The translations under genes and the position numbers were made by a program. 64,000 nucleotides of DNA from Rhizobiales bacterium NRL2 (GTDB lineage Bacteria; Pseudomonadota; Alphaproteobacteria; Minwuiales; Minwuiaceae). Shown piece by piece: positions 26,646-38,531 of this stretch (its first letter is position 1; every line of letters begins with the position of its first letter). The stretch spans positions 1,371,001-1,435,000 of the forward strand of contig CP016093.1 of assembly GCA_001664005.1 (NCBI GenBank), read 5' to 3'. Below the pieces are notes generated by a model, which was not told the origin of the DNA, did not search any database, and was given only the letters and a program-made list of their open reading frames with translations.

Positions 26646-27740
26646 CTACAGGAAGCGCCGGTAATCGTATTCGCCGACATGGCTGTCGGCGGCCGTCCCG
26701 GCCATGGCGCGCAGTCTCTCGTGCTGATCCGATTTCTCGCAGGCGGGGTCGGTCGCGGCGGCGTCCCCGGCGATGGCCAGCGCCTGGCAGCGGCAGCCGC
26801 CGAAGTCGATCTCGCGCCGGTCGCAGCTCCGGCAGGGCTCCGGCATCCAGTCCGTGCCGCGGAAGGCGTTGAAGGCCTGGCCGCCGCGCCAGATCTCCGC
26901 CAGCGGCTTTTCGCGGACGTTGTCGAATGTCAGCCCCGGGATCGTCTCGGCAGCGTGGCAGGGCAGCACCTTGCCCGAGGGCGTGACGTTCAGCGAGCGG
27001 CGGCCCCAGCCGCCGACGCAGGGCTTCGGCCGTTTCGCGTAGTAGTCGGGGACAACGGCGTCGATGACGATCTGGCCCTTCAGGCTCTCGCGCAGGTCAT
27101 CGACGGTCGCCAGCGCCCGCTCGACCTGGGCGATAGTCGGCATCAGCGCGTTCCTGTTTCGCAGCGCCCAGCCGTAGTACTGCGCGTGGGCGATCTCGAC
27201 CCGGCGTGCACCGAGGCCGACGGCGAAACGCACCATGTCGCCGACCAGATCGATATTGGCGCGGTGGATGACGGCATTGACTGTCAGCGGCAGGCCGAGC
27301 CGGACGACTTCTTCGGCCAGGGCGAGCTTGGCGCGGTGGGCGCCGTCCAGCCCGGCGATACGGTCCGCCGGGGCCTCGTGCACGCCTTCGAAGGATATCT
27401 GGACATGGTCCAGGCCGGCATCGGCCAGTTCCTCGAGACGTCCGGCCTTCACGCCGACGGCCGAGGTGATCAGGTTGGTGTAAAGACCGGCGGCGGCGCA
27501 GTGGGCGACCAGGTCGACGAGGTCGGTGCGGGCGGTGGGCTCGCCGCCGGACAGATGCACCTGGAGGACGCCGAGTTCCGCCGCCTCCGAGAAGACGCGG
27601 CGCCAGTCCTCGGTCGATAGCTCCGCCGAACGCCGGTCCAATTCCACCGGGTTCGAGCAATAGGGGCAGTGCAGCGGGCAGCGGTGGGTGAGTTCGGCCA
27701 GCAGGCCGATGGGCGGATCGATGTTTGTCCCGGCGTTCAC
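26646..27740 (-). CDS. pqqE: PQQ biosynthesis radical SAM enzyme PqqE
   Basis: A 364-aa radical SAM protein that cross-links Glu and Tyr of the PqqA peptide, working with PqqD. The [4Fe-4S]-SAM motif is C21-P-L-H-C25-P-Y-C28. The GGEPTAR motif is near residue 65. C-terminal SPASM-type auxiliary cluster cysteines are seen in [27 protein letters not shown] and GGCRCQA. The start is GTG at 27740, overlapping the pqqD stop (GTGA). It is last of the pqqA-C-D-E set. Confidence 0.96.
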   Translation of the reverse strand: MNAGTNIDPPIGLLAELTHRCPLHCPYCSNPVELDRRSAELSTEDWRRVFSEAAELGVLQVHLSGGEPTARTDLVDLVAHCAAAGLYTNLITSAVGVKAGRLEELADAGLDHVQISFEGVHEAPADRIAGLDGAHRAKLALAEEVVRLGLPLTVNAVIHRANIDLVGDMVRFAVGLGARRVEIAHAQYYGWALRNRNALMPTIAQVERALATVDDLRESLKGQIVIDAVVPDYYAKRPKPCVGGWGRRSLNVTPSGKVLPCHAAETIPGLTFDNVREKPLAEIWRGGQAFNAFRGTDWMPEPCRSCDRREIDFGGCRCQALAIAGDAAATDPACEKSDQHERLRAMAGTAADSHVGEYDYRRFL

Positions 27741-28015
27741 AGGTCCAGGAACCGTTTCTCGGCCAGGCTGGCGAGCATGGCCTTCACGTCGGTGTCGATC
27801 CGCTCGCGCGGGGCGTCGAAGCTGGTGCAGAGGTCGTCGACGATGTCGGCGACGGAACGTTCACCGTTGACGCGCTCGAGGATCTCGACGGCGATCGGGT
27901 CCAGCTTGATCACGCGCTCCGGCGCCATCAGCGTCCAGCCGCCACGCGCCTTGTCCTCGCGCAGCTTCACGCCGCGGGGCAGCACGGGCACGGCGCTGTC
28001 GGCCGGCCCGTTCAC
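27737..28015 (-). CDS. pqqD: PQQ biosynthesis peptide chaperone PqqD
   Basis: A 92-aa RiPP recognition protein that binds the PqqA leader and delivers it to Pqq[31 protein letters not shown] and [14 protein letters not shown] are the family signatures. The GTG start at 28015 overlaps the pqqC stop, and its stop overlaps the pqqE GTG, so C, D and E are translationally chained. Length is normal for a stand-alone PqqD. Confidence 0.95.
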   Translation of the reverse strand: MNGPADSAVPVLPRGVKLREDKARGGWTLMAPERVIKLDPIAVEILERVNGERSVADIVDDLCTSFDAPRERIDTDVKAMLASLAEKRFLDL

Positions 28016-28749
28016 CGTGCGCTGTCCGGCGTGAAGGCGTCGGGCGGGATCATGCCGGGCTCGACATAGGCGAAATACAGCGCGTCAAGCTGCGACCAGA
28101 GCACGTTGCACTTGAAGATCAGCGCCGCCAGCACGGCCTGCTGCTGGTCGGGGCGGACGGCATGGCGTTTGACGTAGTCGAGAGCGAAATCGGAATCCCG
28201 CGGCGCCTGGGTCAGACGCTTGTTGAAATAGGCCAGCGTCGCCTCGTCAACGAAGTCGTAGTTGGCCAGCATGCCGGAGACCCGTTCGGAGATGATTGTC
28301 GGCGAGAACAGTTCGGTCAGCGAACTGGCGATGGCTTCCAGCAGGGGCTGATCGCGCACGAAGTGGACATAGGCTTCCACGGCGAATCTCGTCGCTGGCA
28401 GGATGCCGCGCATGCTTTCGACATAACCACGGTCGAGCCCCAGCCCCCCGCAGAGGCCGAGCCAGCGCTCGATGCCGCCATCGCCTTCCGTCTCGCCGTC
28501 ATGGTCGACGATCCGGCGGCGCCATTCGCGCCGCAGCGCCGCCGTCGGCAGGCGGGCCATCAGCGTCGCGTCCTTCGCCGGGATGTGCGCCTGATAGCAG
28601 TAGCGGTTCAGCGCCCAGGCCTGCACCTGCCCCTTGTTCAGCTCGCCGCCGTGCAGCAGCTTGTGGAACGGATGCAGGTTGTGATAGCGGCGGGCGCCGA
28701 TATCGCGCAGCGCCGCCTCCAGGGCGTCAGGGGACATGGCCTCGTTCAT
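28012..28749 (-). CDS. pqqC: Pyrroloquinoline-quinone synthase PqqC
   Basis: A 245-aa cofactor-free oxidase that catalyses the final ring closure and oxidation to PQQ. Family marks are RYHNLHPFHKLLHGGELNKGQVQAWALNRYCYQAHIPAKDA in the first 65 residues, read here as HNLHPFHKLLHGGEL then NRYCYQ. Also present are HDGETEGDGGIERWL near 103 and ELFSPTIISERVSGML near 175. It follows pqqA after a 77-bp gap with a strong hairpin. The pqqB gene that normally sits between pqqA and pqqC is absent. Confidence 0.96.
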   Translation of the reverse strand: MNEAMSPDALEAALRDIGARRYHNLHPFHKLLHGGELNKGQVQAWALNRYCYQAHIPAKDATLMARLPTAALRREWRRRIVDHDGETEGDGGIERWLGLCGGLGLDRGYVESMRGILPATRFAVEAYVHFVRDQPLLEAIASSLTELFSPTIISERVSGMLANYDFVDEATLAYFNKRLTQAPRDSDFALDYVKRHAVRPDQQQAVLAALIFKCNVLWSQLDALYFAYVEPGMIPPDAFTPDSAR

Positions 28750-28770
28750 GATCGGCTCGTTCCTGACGAA

Positions 28771-28802
28771 AATGGCCGGCCCGTCAGGACCGGCCGGCCA
28801 TT
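28771..28802 (-). terminator. Hairpin between pqqA and pqqC (attenuator-like)
   Basis: Arms AATGGCCGGCC (28771-28781) and GGCCGGCCATT (28792-28802) form an 11-bp perfect stem with a 10-base loop. Read on the minus strand it is followed by a short T run (TTTT). It sits after the pqqA stop and before pqqC, so it may stop most transcripts after pqqA or protect its 3' end. Confidence 0.65.
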
Positions 28803-28826
28803 CTCACTTCGACGATGTCGAAAGGT

Positions 28827-28904
28827 TCAGATCTCGGCGGGGAAGTAGCCGTTGATTTCCATGCCGATGCAGATTTCTTCGATGACGGGCGTCGTCCAGG
28901 CCAT
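28827..28904 (-). CDS. pqqA: PQQ precursor peptide PqqA
   Basis: A 25-residue peptide starting MAWTTPVIEEI. The PQQ backbone donors Glu and Tyr lie in EINGY (E16, Y20), spaced E-x3-Y as required. GGGAGG six bases upstream of ATG 28904 is a strong ribosome site. It is encoded just before pqqC-D-E on the same strand. Too short for ordinary gene callers. The 88 bp between it and the tupA stop should hold its promoter. Confidence 0.93.
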   Translation of the reverse strand: MAWTTPVIEEICIGMEINGYFPAEI

Positions 28905-28992
28905 GGTTGCCTCCCATAGAGTTTCGTGACCGGTTTGTAACTCGGTGACGCAGCGTAACGAAGTTGCGCGAGCGGGCCAAATCTTTTTCGCG

Positions 28993-29814
28993 TCAGTCGC
29001 CTGCGTTGGGGAAGAAGAGTTGCTGACCCTGCACCCGGAATTCGGCGATGGCCTGCTGGCCTTCGGGGGAGAGCAGCCAGTCGATGAACGCCTGGCCCTG
29101 CTTCGCCTTGACGTGCGGGTGGCGCGCCGGGTTCACCAGCATCACCGCATACTGGTTGAACAGCGCGGGATCGCCCTCGACCAGGATTTCGTGTTCGCCG
29201 CGGTTGGCGAAGCTGATCCAGGTCGCGCGGTCGGAGAGGGTGTAGGCGCCCATGCTCACCGCCGCATTCAGCGTCGCGCCCATGCCGGAGCCCATCTCGC
29301 GATACCAGCTCTGGGTGCCGCCATGGGGCTCCTGTCCCGCCTTGCGCCAGAGTCCCCGCTCCGCCTTGTTGGTGCCGCTGTCGTCGCCGCGGGAGGCGAA
29401 GGGCGCCTCCGCGCCGGCGATCTTCGCCAGAGCCTCCCCCGCCTTGGTCATGCCGCGCACGCCTGCCGGGTCGGCGGCAGGGCCGACGATGACGAAATCG
29501 TTGTACATCACCTCGTGGCGCGCGACGCCGTGGCCGGCGGCCACGAATTTCTCCTCGCTCGGCTTGTGGTGGACGAACAGGACGTCTGCATCGCCATTGC
29601 TGGCCAGCCGGATGGCCTGGCCGGTGCCGACGGCGATGACGCGGACCTCGATCCCGCTCTTCGACGTGAATTTCGGCAGGATATGCCCGAACAGACCCGA
29701 ATTCTCGGTCGATGTGGTCGAGGCGAGCGTGATGAAGCGGTCCGCGGCATTCGCCGCGCCGGCAACCAGCGTCATGGCGGCCGCCAGCCCGACTATCGTG
29801 CGCCGGATGGTCAT
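28993..29814 (-). CDS. tupA: Tungstate ABC transporter substrate-binding protein (TupA-like)
   Basis: A 273-aa periplasmic oxyanion-binding protein. It has a signal peptide (MTIRRTIVGLAAAMTLVAGAANA), then the binding motif LASTTSTENSGLFGHILP (TTS loop). FVIVGPAADPAGVRG and FASRGDDSGTNKAE are the second ligand loop. This TTSTxxSGL/SRGDxSGTN pattern is typical of TupA rather than ModA. ATG 29814 is preferred over an upstream GTG at 29835 because GGAGA lies at the right distance. It is third in a tupB-tupC-tupA order on the minus strand. Tungstate versus molybdate selectivity is inferred. Confidence 0.88.
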   Translation of the reverse strand: MTIRRTIVGLAAAMTLVAGAANAADRFITLASTTSTENSGLFGHILPKFTSKSGIEVRVIAVGTGQAIRLASNGDADVLFVHHKPSEEKFVAAGHGVARHEVMYNDFVIVGPAADPAGVRGMTKAGEALAKIAGAEAPFASRGDDSGTNKAERGLWRKAGQEPHGGTQSWYREMGSGMGATLNAAVSMGAYTLSDRATWISFANRGEHEILVEGDPALFNQYAVMLVNPARHPHVKAKQGQAFIDWLLSPEGQQAIAEFRVQGQQLFFPNAGD

Positions 29815-29831
29815 GATCGGTCTCCTTGTCG

Positions 29832-30545
29832 TCACCAGAGAAGTTCGCCCGCGAGATAGGCCCGGGCTTCGGGGCTTTCGGGGGCGGCGAAGAAGTCGGC
29901 GGCGGGCCGCCGCTCCACAACGCGGCCGGCATGCAGGAAGATGACCTCGTCGGCCAGCCGCCTGGCCTGTGCGAGGTCGTGGGTCGTCATCACGATCTTG
30001 GCGCCGGATCGGTGGATCTCGTCGATGATCCGCTCCACGGCCCCGGTGGCGCCGGGATCGAGGCTCGCCGTCGGTTCGTCCAGGAACAGGATGTCGGGCC
30101 TCAGCGCCCAGGCCCGGGCAAGGGCGAGACGCTGCTGTTCGCCGCCGGAGAGCTGCCTGGCGGATTGTTCGGCGCGGTCGGCCAGTCCGGTGCGCTCCAG
30201 CGCCTCCCGGGTCCGTTCCCGGCGGTCGTCCGGCAGCAGGCGCCTCAGTTTCAGTCCGTACTCGACATTGGCGCGCACCGAGCGGCGCAGCATCACCGGC
30301 TTCTGGAACACCATCGCCTGCCGTCGCCGGGCCGCGCCGGCGTCCGGGCCCTTCCAGGCGGCCGTGCCCTCGAAGCCGCCCAGAAGCCCGTGGCAGATCC
30401 GGAGCAGCAGGCTCTTGCCCGCGCCATTGGGACCGAGGATGACGGTGCGCGGGCCTTCGCCGATCTCCAGCGAAATGCGGTCCAGCAGGGTCCGCCCGCC
30501 GGCGCGGAAGCTCACTTCGCTGAGTTCCAGCGGCAGCACGCCCAT
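29832..30545 (-). CDS. tupC: Tungstate ABC transporter ATP-binding protein (TupC-like)
   Basis: A 237-aa ABC ATPase. Walker A is GPNGAGKS at residues 38-45, the signature LSGGEQQRLALARA is near 131, Walker B is ILFLDEPTASLDP near 150, and the switch His is in MTTHDLAQ near 188. It energises the TupB permease in the membrane. It lies 4 bp after tupB and 17 bp before tupA. Confidence 0.9.
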   Translation of the reverse strand: MGVLPLELSEVSFRAGGRTLLDRISLEIGEGPRTVILGPNGAGKSLLLRICHGLLGGFEGTAAWKGPDAGAARRRQAMVFQKPVMLRRSVRANVEYGLKLRRLLPDDRRERTREALERTGLADRAEQSARQLSGGEQQRLALARAWALRPDILFLDEPTASLDPGATGAVERIIDEIHRSGAKIVMTTHDLAQARRLADEVIFLHAGRVVERRPAADFFAAPESPEARAYLAGELLW

Positions 30546-30549
30546 CGTT

Positions 30550-31254
30550 TCAGCCCCGTCCGTGTGCGGTCGCGCCGCCCAGCATCGCCACCGCCGCGTT
30601 CACGCCCAGTGCGATGGCCAGCAGAATGAAACCCAGCGCGAGCGCCAGGGCGAGATTGCCCTTGGAGGTCTCCAGCGCGATTGCGGTGGTCATCACGCGC
30701 GTCACGTGGGCGATGTTGCCGCCGACGATGAACACTGCGCCGACCTCCGCCGTCGCCCGGCCGAAGCCGGCCATCACCGCGGTCATGAGCGCCAGCCGGC
30801 CGTCCCACAGCAGGGTCCGCACCATCTGCGCCGGGCGGGCGCCGAGCGAGCAGAGCTGCTCGCGGTACTCCTCGAACAGGTCGCGGACGATCTGGCGGGC
30901 GAGGGCGGCGATGATCGGCGTGATCAGCACGGTCTGGGCGATTACCATGGCCGTCGGCGTGAACAGCAATCCCAGCGCCCCCAGCGGACCTGAGCGCGAA
31001 AGCACCAGATAAACCATCAGGCCGACGAACACCGGCGGCAGCCCCATCAGGGCGTTGAGCAGGATGACAACGCCGCGGCGGCCGGGAAAGCGGTAGACCG
31101 CGACCACCGCGCCGAGCGGCAGGCCGATCAGGGAGGCGAAGAAGACGGCGGTCAGGCTGACCTGCAGGGACCGGACGACGATGCCGACCAGTTCGGCGTC
31201 GAAGCCGAGCACCAGGCGGGCCGCAAGCAGCAGCGCTGAGCCGATGTCGGACAT
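30550..31254 (-). CDS. tupB: Tungstate ABC transporter permease (TupB-like)
   Basis: A 234-aa inner-membrane permease of the CysTW/ModB-like family with about five to six helices. The EAA-type loop is ALARQIVRDLFEEYREQLCSLGARPAQMVRTLLWDGRLAL (residues ~118-156). GFGRATAEVGAVFIVGGNIAHVTRVMTTAI is typical of TupB. ATG 31254 is used; a 13-residue extension lacks a ribosome site. It is the first gene of the transporter, 159 bp downstream of the coxM-like stop and on the same strand. Confidence 0.87.
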   Translation of the reverse strand: MSDIGSALLLAARLVLGFDAELVGIVVRSLQVSLTAVFFASLIGLPLGAVVAVYRFPGRRGVVILLNALMGLPPVFVGLMVYLVLSRSGPLGALGLLFTPTAMVIAQTVLITPIIAALARQIVRDLFEEYREQLCSLGARPAQMVRTLLWDGRLALMTAVMAGFGRATAEVGAVFIVGGNIAHVTRVMTTAIALETSKGNLALALALGFILLAIALGVNAAVAMLGGATAHGRG

Positions 31255-31412
31255 GTCGCCGGGCTCCGAACGACGGGGGCTCCGGCAGCGCACCCCGCGC
31301 CGCCGTTCTCAGGCCATCAACCCTATCGGCGCGCTAAAGGATTGCCCATCCGCGCCGGGCGACGCCCCGGCCCGCGACATGGGGCGGGCCGGGTGTCTGG
31401 CGAAGGGGTGGA

Positions 31413-32207
<795 letters not shown>

Positions 32208-32218
32208 GCTGATCCCCC

Positions 32219-34588
<2,370 letters not shown>

Positions 34589-34631
34589 GACGTTTCCTCC
34601 CTGAAAATCGCCGACGTTGATGGGAACTCCG

Positions 34632-35099
<468 letters not shown>

Positions 35100-35166
35100 G
35101 TCCCCCCGTCCTCCCTGTCTGGAACATTGGCAATTGGGCGCATCCTGCGCCGGGTATGGCGTTAAC

Positions 35167-36102
35167 TCAAGAGACGAGCGCAATGAGCACCAGAATCAGT
35201 GCGACCGCGCCGATGAACCAGACCCAGACCGGCAGGGCGCCGGCGGCGCCGGCCCTCTCGTCGCCTGCGGGCGCGGGCTTGGGCGGGATCGCGTGGGCCG
35301 CCTCGGGTGCGACGCTCGCCGCCGCGGCGGCGTTGCCGCGCGCCTCTTCCTTTTCTTCGACGCTCTCGTCCACGGTCTTCGCCTCCGCGTCGGCCGACGG
35401 CGCGGCGCGCTTCTCGGCGATGGACGGATCCTGGGTGCCTTCAGCCTCGTCGATCCGCACGCCGCCGTCCGCTTCGGAACTGACCGGCGACTCGCCGGCG
35501 GGCACGCCCGCGCCCTCGGTCGAGGGCGGCGCATCCTTGTCGTGCGGCGGCATTGCCGTCTCGGCGGCCGCGGTCTTCGTCTCCCCGGCCGAGGATTCCT
35601 CGACCGTGCTGCCCGGCGCCGCGGGTTCCTGCGGGGTGGCGCGCGCGGCCTCGGCGCTGCTGCTCTCCACATGGTCGCGGAACCTGGCGAAGAACTGGTC
35701 GGCCATCTTCCTGGCCGTGCCGTCGATCAGCCGTCCGCCGACCTGCGCCAGCTTGCCCCCGACCTGAGCGTCCGCCTCGTAGGTCAGCAAGGTGCCGCCG
35801 TCGTCCTTCTCCTCCAGGCTGACATCGGCGCCGCCCTTGGCGAAGCCCGCCGCGCCGCCCTTGCCGCTGCCCTCGATGCGATAGGAGGAAGGGGGATTGA
35901 GATCCTTCAGCTCGACCGAACCGTTGAACTTGGCCTTCACCGGACCGACCTTCGCGGTCACTGCGGCGGTGAGTTCGTTCTCGCCGGTCATTTCCAGGCT
36001 CTCGCAGCCCGGAATGCAGTCCTTGAGCACCTCGGGATCGTTCAGCGCCTTCCAGACCGTCTCGCGGTCCGCGTTGATGTCGTAACTGCCGGTAATCTTC
36101 AT
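35167..36102 (-). CDS. CoxG-like SRPBCC protein with acidic linker and C-terminal membrane anchor
   Basis: A 311-aa protein. Residues 1-150 are a CoxG/SRPBCC domain ([20 protein letters not shown] start; [16 protein letters not shown]). CoxG proteins are implicated in assembly or membrane recruitment of CO-dehydrogenase-type enzymes. Residues ~155-285 are a long Ala/Glu/Pro-rich, probably disordered linker, and residues ~289-311 are one hydrophobic helix ([20 protein letters not shown]). The topology suggests a tail-anchored protein holding the enzyme at the membrane. GGGAG precedes ATG 36102. First gene of the cox-like unit and divergent from gpsA. Confidence 0.88.
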   Translation of the reverse strand: MKITGSYDINADRETVWKALNDPEVLKDCIPGCESLEMTGENELTAAVTAKVGPVKAKFNGSVELKDLNPPSSYRIEGSGKGGAAGFAKGGADVSLEEKDDGGTLLTYEADAQVGGKLAQVGGRLIDGTARKMADQFFARFRDHVESSSAEAARATPQEPAAPGSTVEESSAGETKTAAAETAMPPHDKDAPPSTEGAGVPAGESPVSSEADGGVRIDEAEGTQDPSIAEKRAAPSADAEAKTVDESVEEKEEARGNAAAAASVAPEAAHAIPPKPAPAGDERAGAAGALPVWVWFIGAVALILVLIALVS

Positions 36103-36258
36103 CTGAAAGGCACTCCCGCGGATGTTGGCGCGCCGGGCAGTAGCAGCCGGCCGCCACTTCTTGATCCTCGTCCAAGCTAGCGCCTGGCGCGCCACGACCC
36201 AAATTGACAGGTGGGTTTTGCGTCCCTATGCCGCAGAAATCAGGGGGAAACGCAGTCG

Positions 36259-37251
36259 ATGGAAAATCGTGACGAAAGGCTGATAGGCGTCGTTGGCGCG
36301 GGCGCCTGGGGCGCGGCGCTGGCGCAGTGCGCCGCCCAGGCGGGTCATCCGGTCGTGCTCTGGGGCCGCGATCCCGCGCGGATGGCCGCCATGGCGGAAA
36401 GCCGCCGCCATCCCCGTCTCGAGGGGATGCGTCTGGATCGCCGGGTCGAATGCGTCGCCGACAGGTCGGCGCTCGCGCCCGCCGCAGCTGTGGTGCTGGC
36501 TGTTCCCGCGCAGACGCTGCGCCCGGTGCTGGCGGCGCTCGCCGGGGTGCTGCGGCCGGATGCGCCCGCGGTCATCGCCGCCAAGGGGATCGAACGCGAG
36601 AGCGCGATGACGATGCCGGAGGTGGTTTCGGACCTCGATCCCCGCCGGCCGGTCGCGGTTCTCTCCGGGCCCACCTTCGCCGGCGAACTGGCGCGCGGCC
36701 TGCCGGCGGCGGCGACGCTCGCCTGCCGCGACATCGCGCTGGCGGAGGAACTGGCCGCGGTCTTTCACGGCGTCAATCTCAGGCTCTACGCCAGCGACGA
36801 CGTCACGGGCGCGGCCCTGGGGGGGGCGGTGAAGAACGTGCTGGCGATCGCCGCCGGCGCCGTCATCGGCGCGGGGCTGGGCTCGAACGCCCGCGCCGGG
36901 GTGATCGCCCGCGGCCTCGCCGAGATGACGCGCCTGGGCGAGGCGATGGGCGCGCGCACCGACACGCTCGCCGGCCTGTCCGGCCTCGGCGATCTGGTGC
37001 TGAGCTGCACCGACAGCCAGTCCCGCAACTTCTCCTTCGGCCACGCCCTGGCGCGCGGCGAGACGCCGGACGGCCAGCTGGTCGAGGGCGCGTTGACCGT
37101 CGGTCCGCTGCTGGCCCGGGCGGCGCGCCACGGCGTCGACATGCCCATAGCCGAAGCCGTCGACGCGGTCGTCAATCATGGCGCGCCGCTGGACAGGGTG
37201 ATCGCCCGCCTGCTCGCCCGCCCGGGCCGGCGGGAATCGGCTAGCGAATGA
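36259..37251 (+). CDS. gpsA: Glycerol-3-phosphate dehydrogenase [NAD(P)+]
   Basis: A 330-aa cytosolic enzyme making sn-glycerol-3-phosphate from DHAP for phospholipid synthesis. The Rossmann motif VVGAGAWGAALA is at residues ~11-22. Catalytic Lys regions are AAKGIERES near 117 and GGAVKNVLAIAAG near 192. The family substrate motif GLGSNARAGVIARGLAEM is near 213 and SGLGDLVLSC near 255. GGGGGA lies 11 bases before ATG 36259. Its 3' end overlaps the convergent Mrp gene by 11 bp (37241-37251). Confidence 0.96.
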   Translation: MENRDERLIGVVGAGAWGAALAQCAAQAGHPVVLWGRDPARMAAMAESRRHPRLEGMRLDRRVECVADRSALAPAAAVVLAVPAQTLRPVLAALAGVLRPDAPAVIAAKGIERESAMTMPEVVSDLDPRRPVAVLSGPTFAGELARGLPAAATLACRDIALAEELAAVFHGVNLRLYASDDVTGAALGGAVKNVLAIAAGAVIGAGLGSNARAGVIARGLAEMTRLGEAMGARTDTLAGLSGLGDLVLSCTDSQSRNFSFGHALARGETPDGQLVEGALTVGPLLARAARHGVDMPIAEAVDAVVNHGAPLDRVIARLLARPGRRESASE

Positions 37252-38368
37252 CGATCCGGGGCCCGCTGGAGGTCTTTCCCAGGGCCGCGTCGATCTTCGC
37301 GGCCACCTTCTCCGCCACGGCGATGTAGGCCTTCGCGTACTCGCTGTCCGGAGCCGATGCGACGATGGGATTGCCGGCGTCGGAGGTCTCCCGGATGGTC
37401 ATGTGCAGCGGGATCTCGCCAAGGAAATCGGTCCCCAGCTCCTGAGCCGTCGCGCGCGCGCCGCCATGGCCGAAGATCTCCGATCGCTCGCCGCAGCTCG
37501 GACACAGGAAGTAGCTCATGTTCTCGACGATGCCGAAGACCGGCACGTCCACCTTGCGGAACATGGCCAGTCCCTTGCGGGCGTCGATCAGCGCGATGTC
37601 CTGCGGCGTCGAGACGATCACTGCGCCGGTGAGCGGCACGCGCTGGGCCATGGTGAGCTGCGCGTCGCCGGTGCCCGGCGGCATGTCGACCACCAGCACG
37701 TCGAGCTCGCTCCAGTTGACCTCGCGCATCAGCTGTTCCAGCGCGCTCATCACCATCGGCCCGCGCCAGATCATCGGCGTGTCGCCTTCGATCAGGAAGC
37801 CGATGGACATGCATTCGATACCGTGCGCGCGCATCGGATCGATGGACTTGCCGTCGGGCGAGTTCGGTTTGCCCTCCAGCCCCATCAGGCGCGGCACCGA
37901 CGGGCCGTAGATGTCGGCGTCCAGCAGGCCGACCTTGCGGCCGGTCTGCGCCAGCGCCACGGCCAGGTTGATCGCCGTCGTCGACTTGCCCACGCCGCCC
38001 TTGGCCGAGGCCACCGCGACGATCGACTTCACGCCGGGAATGTCGGCGCGCTGATTCGCGCGGGCCTGGCCGCCGGGCGGGCCCGCGGGCCGCTGCTGCG
38101 CCTGTCCGCCGGGGGATTCCCGGTGGGCGGTCAGCACGGCTGTCACCGATGTCACGCCCGGCAGGGCCTGCACGGCATCCTCGCAGGCCCGGCGGAGCGG
38201 CTCCTTGGCCGCGCCCTGCTTCGGATCGACCTCGACCGCGAAGCCCACATTGCTGCCCTTGATCACCAGGCCGGAGACCATGCCGGCCGACACCACGTCG
38301 CGGCCCAGGTCCGGGTCCACCACCTGCGCAAGCGCAGCCAGGACGTCCTTTTCCTCGATCTCAGCCAT
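37241..38368 (-). CDS. apbC: Mrp/NBP35-family iron-sulfur cluster carrier ATPase (ApbC)
   Basis: A 375-aa P-loop ATPase. Residues 1-85 are a MIP18/DUF59 domain. A Gln/Pro/Gly-rich linker (~95-118) follows, then the deviant Walker A VASAKGGVGKSTT near residue 128, with the second Lys of the MinD/Mrp type. DMPPGTGDAQLT is near 230 and the cluster-bridging CPSC near 300. It carries and delivers Fe-S clusters. ATG 38368 matches the start of the MIP18 domain; the longer frame would run into hflK's leader. Divergent from hflK. Confidence 0.94.
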   Translation of the reverse strand: MAEIEEKDVLAALAQVVDPDLGRDVVSAGMVSGLVIKGSNVGFAVEVDPKQGAAKEPLRRACEDAVQALPGVTSVTAVLTAHRESPGGQAQQRPAGPPGGQARANQRADIPGVKSIVAVASAKGGVGKSTTAINLAVALAQTGRKVGLLDADIYGPSVPRLMGLEGKPNSPDGKSIDPMRAHGIECMSIGFLIEGDTPMIWRGPMVMSALEQLMREVNWSELDVLVVDMPPGTGDAQLTMAQRVPLTGAVIVSTPQDIALIDARKGLAMFRKVDVPVFGIVENMSYFLCPSCGERSEIFGHGGARATAQELGTDFLGEIPLHMTIRETSDAGNPIVASAPDSEYAKAYIAVAEKVAAKIDAALGKTSSGPRIVIR

Positions 38369-38531
38369 TTGATGAATACTCCACGTCCGCCCCCGATATG
38401 ATTGCTCTTCAGCACGTCCGCCCGGCTGTGTTTGATCCGGGAGGGCCATCGTCATATAATGCGCAGTCGGGACGGTCGAAAGGCAGCGGGCGCCCGGCGT
38501 GCGCATTTCTCGTAGGATCGAAGGACACTTC

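Noticed and set aside
31366-31393. 10-bp GC stem after the coxM-like stop as a terminator
   Set aside because: The stem is real, but no T tract follows on either strand, so I do not call it a rho-independent terminator.
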